Source: Bacteroides sp. CAG:443 (lineage in GTDB: Bacteria; Bacteroidota; Bacteroidia; Bacteroidales; Bacteroidaceae). From it: DNA of 11,580 nt. Position 1 is the stretch's first letter. Each line of letters opens with the position of its first letter. Below the pieces are notes generated by a model that was not told the origin of the DNA, made no database searches, and was given only the letters and a program-made list of their open reading frames with translations. The stretch is from the NCBI GenBank assembly GCA_000432735.1, contig FR887797.1:1-11580 (forward strand), read 5' to 3'. Below, piece by piece: positions 6,108 to 11,580 of the stretch. Position numbers and translations under genes: made by a program.

Positions 6108-7697
6108 ATGAATAAGAAATATATATTATTAGCAGCCATTGTAGGAAGTTCGATAGGATTGTCTTCCTGTAGTGATTTTTTGGATGAAATGCCAGACCAG
6201 CGTACGGAAGTGACTCCGGAAAACGCAGATTATCTGCTGGTGACGGCTTATCCTAATAGCATGCCTCTGGAAATGTTTGAAATGTATAGTGATAATACCG
6301 ATGCTTACCCCAACCGTTATGCGGCTATGGATCGTCTGCAGGAAGACCTGTATAAGTGGGAAGATACTTCTCAGAACGAGGAGGATTCTCCGGCTGCCGT
6401 GTGGGAAGGATGCTACAAGGCGATTGCTACTGCCAATCAGGTATTGACGATGATTGCCGAGCAGGGGAATCCCTCGACGATGGATGCCACAAGAGGTGAA
6501 GCATTGCTGTGCCGTGCGTACAGTCACTTTATCCTGGCTACGGTATTCTGTAAGGCTTATTCGTCGACAGCGTCTACCGATCTGGGTGTACCTTACATGA
6601 CCTCGCTGGAAAATACCGTAAGCCCGAGCTACGAACGCGGTACGCTGGAGGATGTATATAAAGGTATTGAGAAGGACTTGCTGGAGGGACTTCCGCTGAT
6701 AAGCGACAGCAAGTATTCGGTGCCCAAGTATCATTTCACCAAGAATGCGGCGAATGCCTTTGCGGCACGTTTCTACCTGAACTATACACAGCCGGATCTG
6801 TCGAACTACGACAAGGTGATAACGTATGCCAATGCCGTACTGGGAGACAATCCTTCGATGATGTTGCGTGACTGGCAGACACTGGGTGGCTTGTCGCTGA
6901 ACGGTGAAATCCAGCCGAACGAATATGTGGATGCGGAAAAATCGGCCAACCTGCTGCTGGTTTGCTTCCAGTCTTACTGGGGATACGTGAGCGGCCCTTA
7001 CGGAGTGGGAGAACGCTATGCACATGGTCCGGTGGTTTCGTACGAAACAAACCGCTCGAACGGCCCGTGGGGTAATTATACTTCCAGCCCGAATACGACG
7101 ATTTATCACGTGGGCGTATGGAGTAACTCTTCGGCACTGCCTACCAAGATTATTTCGATGAAGGTGGCACAGTACATGGAGACTGTGGATGTGGTAGCCG
7201 GAATCATCAACGGTTATTGTGTGAATGCGGCGTTTACTACCGACGAGCTGCTGCTGAGCCGTGCCGAGGCTTATGCCATGAAGAAGGATTATACGCATGC
7301 GCTGGCCGACCTGAACAGTTGGATGGCTGCCTATACTACCCGTTCGCAGGCGATGACAGAAGATGAAATCAATACTTTCTACGACGGACTGGCTTATTAT
7401 ACGCCGACCTCACCGACGGTGAAGAAGGAACTGCATCCGGAATTTACCATCGAGAAGGGTACACAGGAAAATATGATTCACGCTATCCTGCAGGCTCGCC
7501 GTATCACTACCTTGTACGAAGGACTCCGCTGGCTGGATATCAAACGTTTCGGTATCACGGTATATCGCCGTTACATGAACGATGAAGGCGGCATCGAGGT
7601 AACCGACCAGATGGATGCCAATGACGATCGTCGTGCCATTCAGATTCCAAGCGATGTGATCAACGCAGGTATGAAGCCTAATCCAAGAAATAACTAA
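6108..7697 (+). CDS. SusD/RagB-family surface lipoprotein
   Basis: The 529-residue lipoprotein is the lid that captures ligand and closes over the SusC barrel. The signal peptide ends in a lipobox, GLSSC, giving lipidated Cys21, followed by SDFLDEMP, the usual SusD opening. TPR-type helices can be seen around AVWEGCYKAIATANQVL and GEALLCRAYSHFILATVF (about residues 95-150). The C-terminal signature RRITTLYEGLRWLDIKRFG is near residues 465-485. Acidic residues after the Cys (S-D-F-L-D-E) are compatible with surface export. It starts 16 bases after susC and ends 19 bases before the metallohydrolase gene. The N-terminal motif (RTEVTPENADYLLVTAYP) suggests the SusD subgroup that is paired with HExxH lipoproteins rather than with glycoside hydrolases, but this is inference. 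Confidence 0.95.
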   Translation: MNKKYILLAAIVGSSIGLSSCSDFLDEMPDQRTEVTPENADYLLVTAYPNSMPLEMFEMYSDNTDAYPNRYAAMDRLQEDLYKWEDTSQNEEDSPAAVWEGCYKAIATANQVLTMIAEQGNPSTMDATRGEALLCRAYSHFILATVFCKAYSSTASTDLGVPYMTSLENTVSPSYERGTLEDVYKGIEKDLLEGLPLISDSKYSVPKYHFTKNAANAFAARFYLNYTQPDLSNYDKVITYANAVLGDNPSMMLRDWQTLGGLSLNGEIQPNEYVDAEKSANLLLVCFQSYWGYVSGPYGVGERYAHGPVVSYETNRSNGPWGNYTSSPNTTIYHVGVWSNSSALPTKIISMKVAQYMETVDVVAGIINGYCVNAAFTTDELLLSRAEAYAMKKDYTHALADLNSWMAAYTTRSQAMTEDEINTFYDGLAYYTPTSPTVKKELHPEFTIEKGTQENMIHAILQARRITTLYEGLRWLDIKRFGITVYRRYMNDEGGIEVTDQMDANDDRRAIQIPSDVINAGMKPNPRNN

Positions 7698-7716
7698 TCG
7701 GTAAGGAGGAACAATT

Positions 7717-8628
7717 ATGAAAAAATACTTTATATACGCATCAATGTTTTTACTGTCGCTGGGATTTGTTTCTTGTAATAACGAAGATGAGATAGATACC
7801 TCGCACAGTATATTCGGATCGGACGGAACGGAGGCAGAGGAACCGAACGAATTCGACCAATGGCTGCTTGAAAACTATATCTATACGTATAACATTCAGG
7901 TAAAATATCGTCTGGATGATAATGAAACGGACGTGGAATACGATCTGGTGCCTGCCGATTATGAGAAGGCTTTCGCACTGGCAAAGATCGTGAAGTTTGT
8001 ATGGATGGAGGCTTACGACGAGGTATGGGGCATTGAAACCACACGTACCTATGTACCGAAACTGATCCAGATGATCGGTAACGTGGCCTATACGGAAGCG
8101 GGTATGATTCTGGGTCAGGCAGAACAGGGTATGAAGGTGACACTCTTCAAGATAAATGACCTCGACGTGAACAACCTGGATGTAGCTACCCTGAATGAGT
8201 ATTACTTCAAGACCATGCACCACGAGTTTACGCACATCCTGAACCAGCGTAAGCCTTACGATACGAACTACGACCGTATCACCGAATCGAGCTATGTGGG
8301 TTCCGACTGGTATCAGATTTATGATGAACAGGCGTTGCAGATGGGATTTATCTCTCCGTATGCCATGGACCGTGGCTCGGAGGACTTTGCCGAAATGCTG
8401 TCTATCTTTGTGACCAACACGGCAGACACATGGGAATCGTATCTGGAAGCTGCCGAACCGAACCCGAACAGCCCCTATTACAAGGCAGGTGTTGACGGAC
8501 GGGCTATTCTGGAACAGAAGTTCGACATTGTGTACAAGTACATGAAAGATTCATGGGGAGTAGACCTTTATGAATTGCGTGACGTGGTTCAGCGTCGGCA
8601 GGGAGAAATCAATACCTTGTTCAACTAA
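7717..8628 (+). CDS. Substrate import-associated zinc metallohydrolase lipoprotein
   Basis: The 303-residue lipoprotein carries a gluzincin-like active site. The lipobox is GFVSC (Cys20), followed by an acidic linker up to about residue 50. The motif HHEFTH puts His169, Glu170 and His173 at the zinc and catalytic positions. SEDFAEM at about residues 221-227 offers the third, acidic zinc ligand. The arrangement matches the family of HExxH lipoproteins encoded next to SusC/SusD genes (putative zinc-binding metallopeptidase, Peptidase_Mx1-like). It likely acts on the cell surface, trimming a peptide, protein or related ligand before or during import; no substrate has been shown for the family as far as I know. 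AGGAGG at 7704-7709 gives a strong ribosome site, better than those of susC and susD, so this protein may be made in quantity. Confidence 0.88.
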   Translation: MKKYFIYASMFLLSLGFVSCNNEDEIDTSHSIFGSDGTEAEEPNEFDQWLLENYIYTYNIQVKYRLDDNETDVEYDLVPADYEKAFALAKIVKFVWMEAYDEVWGIETTRTYVPKLIQMIGNVAYTEAGMILGQAEQGMKVTLFKINDLDVNNLDVATLNEYYFKTMHHEFTHILNQRKPYDTNYDRITESSYVGSDWYQIYDEQALQMGFISPYAMDRGSEDFAEMLSIFVTNTADTWESYLEAAEPNPNSPYYKAGVDGRAILEQKFDIVYKYMKDSWGVDLYELRDVVQRRQGEINTLFN

Positions 8629-8643
8629 TAAAACACTGGAATT

Positions 8644-9921
8644 ATGAAGAAATTAATTTTATATAGTTTATTGGCATGTATGACGTTTTCCATGCAGTCG
8701 TGCTTGTTCAGCGAGGAGGATTTGTTCGAACAGTCGTCTGCCGACAGGGAAAATGCTTCGGTCCTTGAATTGAAGAGTTTGTTGACCAGTTCTACAAACG
8801 GGTGGAAGCTGGAATATCGTTACGGCAACGAAGGTAGGGGCGGAGCTGCCAACCTGTTCTTTAAGTTTGATGCCAACGAGGTGACGATTGCTTCCGACTA
8901 TGCGACTTCTTCGTATAGCCCCGGACAGACTGCTACTTCGCTCTATACCGTACAGTCGTATAACGGAACGGAAATCAGCTTCGACTCGTACAACGAGATT
9001 CTGCATGCGTTCTGTGAACCTAACGGCTATAACGATCCGGGCTTGATGGGCGACTATGAATTCATCGTACGTTCCATGAGTGAGAACGAGATTCACCTCG
9101 CCGGCAAGAAGTATGGTGTGGAAATGGTGATGACACGGCTGGACGATACGGTGGACTGGACTACTTATCTGGCTGCTGCCGCACAGATCAGCGAAGATTC
9201 AGACTACAATCTGTTTAGTTTGATGCAAGGTGACCAGAAGGTGGCTTCGGTCATGAGAGAAGATCGTGCATTCCTGCTGGGGAGTGTAGACGAGAATGGC
9301 ACTCCCCCTTATGCTTATTTCCCGTTCGTTTGTACGGAGACTGGTGTGAGAACGTTGGAACCTATGGTATGTAACGGCATATCGATGCAGAACTTTACGT
9401 GGGATAATGCAACCAGTACGTTTACTTGTACCGATGAGGGAAGCAATGTAAAGCTGGTATTCGAACGTCCTGCCAATTATGAAAAGTATCTGGGTACGTA
9501 TCGGGTACAGAGTGGAAGCTCCAGCTTCAGCCTGACACTGGAAAAGAAGAAAGACGGTAAGTCTTATCAGGCTACGAAGGTTTATAACTTGAATAGTGGC
9601 GGTACATGGTCGATGACAATCGAATTCTACTACGATGCAGAACGTGACGATATCTCTGCCAACGGTCAGGTGGTAGGATATATGGATGGTGCAGCTGTAG
9701 GCTTGTATCCGGGAATCAGAGCGGAAGGTCGCTTCTATTCTACACTGGAAACTGTCTTTGAAGGAACAACTACTGAACAGGATGGTCAGATGACGATTAC
9801 ATTCAAAAATAATATAGCTAGTCAATCTGGAATGAACGACTGGTTGTTCATCTATAATTCGGGTGGATATACAATGATGACTGCTTGGGAAAATCCGGTA
9901 TTCACTAAAGTTTCTGATTAA
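8644..9921 (+). CDS. DUF4302-type surface lipoprotein
   Basis: The 425-residue lipoprotein has the lipobox SMQSC (Cys20). The stretch DLFEQSSADRENASVLELKSLL then NGWKLEYRYG, followed by a beta-rich remainder, is the pattern of DUF4302 (PF14135). No catalytic motif is visible. The family is regularly found beside SusC, SusD and the HExxH lipoprotein, and is thought of as a surface accessory of the importer. The C-terminal half, from about residue 280 (LGTYRVQSGSSSFSLTLEKK), looks like a second beta domain. It starts 15 bases after the metallohydrolase gene and ends 14 bases before the next start, so co-transcription is almost certain. Likely role: ligand binding or scaffolding on the cell surface; that part is inference. 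Confidence 0.82.
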   Translation: MKKLILYSLLACMTFSMQSCLFSEEDLFEQSSADRENASVLELKSLLTSSTNGWKLEYRYGNEGRGGAANLFFKFDANEVTIASDYATSSYSPGQTATSLYTVQSYNGTEISFDSYNEILHAFCEPNGYNDPGLMGDYEFIVRSMSENEIHLAGKKYGVEMVMTRLDDTVDWTTYLAAAAQISEDSDYNLFSLMQGDQKVASVMREDRAFLLGSVDENGTPPYAYFPFVCTETGVRTLEPMVCNGISMQNFTWDNATSTFTCTDEGSNVKLVFERPANYEKYLGTYRVQSGSSSFSLTLEKKKDGKSYQATKVYNLNSGGTWSMTIEFYYDAERDDISANGQVVGYMDGAAVGLYPGIRAEGRFYSTLETVFEGTTTEQDGQMTITFKNNIASQSGMNDWLFIYNSGGYTMMTAWENPVFTKVSD

Positions 9922-9935
9922 AATAAGGATTGATT

Positions 9936-10967
9936 ATGAAAAAGATATTTTCTATTATAACGTTATGCTTATGCACCTTGTTGGTGGCATGTAGCGATGA
10001 GGAAGCTGTAACAAGCTCATTGCAGGTCGTTGCGACCGACGGCATTGATTTCTCTGCTGCCAGTGGAGAAGGGACTATTACCGTGAGTGCCACGGAGGCT
10101 GTAACCGCCGCATCGAATAAGGAATGGTGTACAACGACTGTGGAAGGCAATGTGGTACATGTGGCTGTAACCACCTCTTCGGAGGTGACCAGCCGTATTG
10201 CCGTGGTTACCATTTCGGCGGGTACGAACTCTGTAGATGTGCCTGTGATACAGGCGGGAGCGGTTACCATTGTGGATGATTATAACTTGTATTACTGCTG
10301 CGGATACGACGGCGGAGAGTTTGATTTCAGCTTCAAGACCAATTCCTCTTATAGTGTAGAGGTGCCGGAAGAGGCTGCCGGATGGCTGACTTATACGTAC
10401 GATACGGAAAACAATGTGTTGAAGTTTAATGTGGCTGCATCGGCCGACAAGACTCCACGAGGTGCGGAAGTCAAGCTCTCTGCAGGTGCAAAGGAACTGG
10501 TACTCAGCCTTTCTCAGATTGAAGTATCGCTCGATCTGATTGGAGGCTACTGGAATATGTCTTATATTAGTGGAGCGTATGGACAGGAAGTCGCTGGAAC
10601 TGGTCAGATTGGTATGCTTTCGGGCAATATCGTTCTTGTGGATGCACTGCAGGAAAACTATTTGCCGCTGGAAATCGGCGAAAACGGAACCTTGAGTGTT
10701 CCGGCAAACGTAGTAGTAGGTAGTACTAGCGGTTATACGCTGAAGACAGCTACAGCCCTGAGCGGCGGATATTACTCGCTGTCTGTGCCGTGTGTAGCTG
10801 TGCCTAAGGTAAAGGATGGAAAACTGATTTATCACTTTGGACATTGCAGTGCCTATACCGACGGACAGGCAGTAGATTATCCGATGATATACGCATTTGC
10901 GGGTTCTTCGGTAGCAGGATATTGGGAATACTATGAAAATTTGGAAATAAGTAAACCTTTGGAATAA
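9936..10967 (+). CDS. BACON-domain lipoprotein, last gene of the SusC/D operon
   Basis: The 343-residue product starts at ATG 9936, seven bases after AAGGA; the frame also permits a TTG at 9930, which I consider too close to that site. Its lipobox is LLVAC (Cys19). Two beta-sandwich repeats follow. Residues about 27-108 have the BACON pattern (ASNKEWCTTTVEGNVVHVAV then RIAVVTISAGTNSVDVPVIQAG). Residues about 110-196 are a more diverged copy (AAGWLTYTY, then RGAEVKLSAGAKELVLSLSQ). The remaining 145 residues, beginning IGGYWNMSYISG, match no family I recognise and carry several aromatic residues. BACON domains in such operons are usually spacers or mucin/glycan-binding modules. Here it is probably a ligand-binding partner of the importer. 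A terminator stem overlaps its last codons. Confidence 0.82.
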   Translation: MKKIFSIITLCLCTLLVACSDEEAVTSSLQVVATDGIDFSAASGEGTITVSATEAVTAASNKEWCTTTVEGNVVHVAVTTSSEVTSRIAVVTISAGTNSVDVPVIQAGAVTIVDDYNLYYCCGYDGGEFDFSFKTNSSYSVEVPEEAAGWLTYTYDTENNVLKFNVAASADKTPRGAEVKLSAGAKELVLSLSQIEVSLDLIGGYWNMSYISGAYGQEVAGTGQIGMLSGNIVLVDALQENYLPLEIGENGTLSVPANVVVGSTSGYTLKTATALSGGYYSLSVPCVAVPKVKDGKLIYHFGHCSAYTDGQAVDYPMIYAFAGSSVAGYWEYYENLEISKPLE

Positions 10968-10979
10968 AGGTTATTTTTT
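10954..10979 (+). terminator. Terminator overlapping the end of the BACON gene
   Basis: A perfect 7-bp stem (10954-10960 with 10966-10972) encloses a five-base loop, followed by ATTTTTT. The stop codon TAA at 10965-10967 lies inside the hairpin. It is AU-rich and probably weak alone, since translation would disrupt it. Confidence 0.5.
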
Positions 10980-11003
10980 CTCTCTTAAAAATCATTCTTG
11001 GGG

Positions 11004-11040
11004 GGCTATTCCTAGTGATAGGGGTAGCCTCTATTTTTTT
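11004..11040 (+). terminator. Main terminator of the SusC/D operon
   Basis: A 10-bp stem (11004-11013 with 11020-11029, two G-T pairs, and further pairing outside) has a six-base loop, then CTCTA and seven T at 11034-11040. It lies 37 bases after the last stop codon and backs up the hairpin at 10954-10979. Confidence 0.85.
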
Positions 11041-11061
11041 GTCCGGACAGTTGGGGGTATT

Positions 11062-11244
11062 ATGCTGTGCGATAAACATCTTCCGACTGCTGTAATACGC
11101 TGCTGTAAAACGGTATGTGCATTCATTTGGGCAAAAGGACTTGTACATAAATGCAGTGCTGATAATTGGATGGTTATATATGCTTGTCGTACACAAATAA
11201 AAAGTGATCTTGATGAAATCTACCAAGGGGCTGTATCAAAATAG
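11062..11244 (+). CDS. Doubtful 60-residue ORF running into a mobile-element end
   Basis: ATG at 11062 follows GGGGG by a few bases and opens a 60-codon frame ending at TAG 11242-11244. Its last codons lie inside the left terminal repeat of the element at 11229-11405, so the present C-terminus would come from the insertion. The product is Cys-rich at its start (RCCKTVC) and has no domain I recognise. A 140-codon frame on the opposite strand covers the same bases. Either frame may be chance, or a remnant of a gene broken by the element. Confidence 0.2.
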   Translation: MLCDKHLPTAVIRCCKTVCAFIWAKGLVHKCSADNWMVIYACRTQIKSDLDEIYQGAVSK

Positions 11245-11405
11245 AATTGCAAAAGTAAGGACTTGACAGATTGAGGTTTAGGAATGAAAAATCTCCTACT
11301 TTTAGTCTTGTAATAGAAGAAAACAAAGACTGACGTAGGAGATTTTTATGTTGTAATTTATAGCTTATAGGCAAGCTTATCTCTGTTTTTTATTTTGAAA
11401 CAGCC
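11229..11405. mobile_element. MITE-like element or internally deleted IS (177 bp)
   Basis: GGCTGTATCAAAAT at 11229-11242 and ATTTTGAAACAGCC at 11392-11405 are inverted copies with 13 of 14 bases matching. The GGCTGT-TCAAAA end is the style of insertion-sequence ends common in this phylum. The interior is AT-rich, holds a long hairpin and no transposase, so the element would be non-autonomous or a deletion relic. I see no clear target-site duplication, which lowers confidence or indicates an old insertion. Confidence 0.6.
11287..11347. repeat. Inverted repeat in the centre of the MITE-like element
   Basis: AAAAATCTCCTAC at 11287-11299 is exactly complementary to 11335-11347. Inside it a second short pairing (AGTCTT with AAGACT) extends the foldback. 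The right arm ends in TTTTT and the left arm begins with AAAAA, so as RNA it would act as a terminator in both directions. It may be the original terminator of a deleted transposase gene. Confidence 0.7.
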
Positions 11406-11420
11406 TTTTATGCAGGAATC

Positions 11421-11579
11421 TCAACCGAGGAGCTTCCCAAACTCAAATCCGTTTAAGCTTCTTCCTTTGGAGGAACAGCGTTTGTTTTGGGTTTGATTGA
11501 ACTTCTCAACCCCAAAATCGTTTAAGCCTCTTCTTTTGGCGGGACAGCATTTGTTTTGGGTTTGATTGAACTTTTCAAC
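11421..11579 (-). CDS. Open frame with 23-residue repeats, truncated by the window edge
   Basis: On the minus strand a frame enters from the right edge and runs 52 codons to TGA at 11421-11423. It consists of two copies of a 23-residue unit (VEKFNQTQNK, then a Cys/Lys/Arg-rich part, then LN.F) and ends in FGKLLG. The 69-base repeat length keeps the frame open from copy to copy. However, six of the seven codons that differ between copies, up to the repeat's LN, change the amino acid. This argues against ordinary protein constraint, so the frame may just be a by-product of the DNA repeat. Confidence 0.25.
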   Translation of the reverse strand, partial: VEKFNQTQNKCCPAKRRGLNDFGVEKFNQTQNKRCSSKGRSLNGFEFGKLLG

Positions 11580-11580
11580 C
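11451..11580. repeat. 69-base tandem repeat, continuing beyond the window
   Basis: A unit beginning GTTTAAGC starts at 11451 and again at 11520, a period of 69 bases. The second copy is cut off by the window end after 61 bases, and six of these 61 differ from the first copy. The longest shared block contains TTTGTTTTGGGTTTGATTG. A further piece of the unit (TCTCAACC, and CTCAAAT like CCAAAAT) is recognisable at 11419-11450, so an older and more decayed copy lies to the left. Confidence 0.85.

Noticed and set aside
6129..7298. 389-codon open frame on the minus strand
   Set aside because: It lies wholly inside the SusD gene, shows no domain and has a composition (many His, Arg, Val, Ile) typical of the reverse complement of Bacteroidetes coding DNA.
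10017..10844. 275-codon minus-strand frame
   Set aside because: Antisense shadow of the BACON-type lipoprotein gene, with no ribosome site or recognisable motif.
11040..11049. Perfect palindrome TGTCCGGACA as an operator
   Set aside because: It lies just after a terminator and in front of no convincing gene; a ten-base palindrome can arise by chance. It shares TGTCCG/CGGACA half-sites with the HU promoter region, which I regard as coincidence without more copies.
10804..11226. 140-codon minus-strand frame
   Set aside because: It overlaps the 3' end of the BACON gene and reads through both terminators; no domain or promoter supports it. A remnant cannot be fully excluded for its 11050-11226 part.
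11451..11580. CRISPR array
   Set aside because: The whole 69-base unit repeats without short conserved repeats separated by unique spacers.
1..11580. tRNA or rRNA genes
   Set aside because: I saw no cloverleaf with a CCA-type end or TTCGA loop context and no conserved rRNA blocks in the non-coding parts.

Overview
The window looks like chromosomal DNA from a gut-type member of the Bacteroidales (Bacteroides, Phocaeicola or a close relative). The evidence is a full-length SusC/SusD-type outer-membrane pair, several short lipoprotein signal peptides, promoter -7 elements of the Bacteroidetes form TAnnTTTG, weak or absent Shine-Dalgarno sites at several starts, and the HU-related protein plus T7-lysozyme-like amidase pair common in this order. 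I cannot name a species from the sequence alone.

Layout. (1) Positions 1-1127 hold the 3' end of a large secreted or surface protein whose start lies left of the window, closed by two stem-loops (1139-1245). (2) Positions 1300-2371 hold a small operon: an HU-related DNA-binding protein, a very short hydrophobic peptide ORF, and an N-acetylmuramoyl-L-alanine amidase. (3) Positions 2372-2770 contain no long gene. They hold a possible small-RNA unit ending in a strong terminator (2500-2536), a near-perfect dyad, a good promoter (2567-2600) and a 170-base leader with a 20-codon ORF. (4) Positions 2771-10967 are one five-gene operon with gaps of 14-19 bases: SusC-like TonB-dependent transporter, SusD-like lipoprotein, HExxH zinc metallohydrolase lipoprotein, DUF4302-type lipoprotein and BACON-type lipoprotein. 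Two terminators follow it. (5) Positions 11041-11580 are AT-rich and non-syntenic in character: a doubtful 60-codon ORF, a 177-base element with terminal inverted repeats that resembles a MITE or a deleted insertion sequence, and the start of a 69-base tandem repeat that runs off the right edge.

How the genes may work together. SusC and SusD would form the usual lid-and-barrel importer. The three further lipoproteins probably sit on the cell surface around it: one carries a metallopeptidase-type active site and two are likely ligand-binding or structural. No glycoside hydrolase, polysaccharide lyase or sulfatase is present, and no ECF sigma/anti-sigma or hybrid two-component regulator lies in the window. 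A peptide, protein or glycoprotein ligand is therefore a reasonable inference, but the substrate cannot be read from the sequence.

Most novel or under-described points: the metallohydrolase/DUF4302/BACON surface complex of unknown substrate, the overlapping leader ORF and dyad in front of susC, the tiny ORF(s) between HU and amidase, the promoter-terminator unit at 2388-2536, and the mobile-element remnant plus 69-base repeats at the right end.
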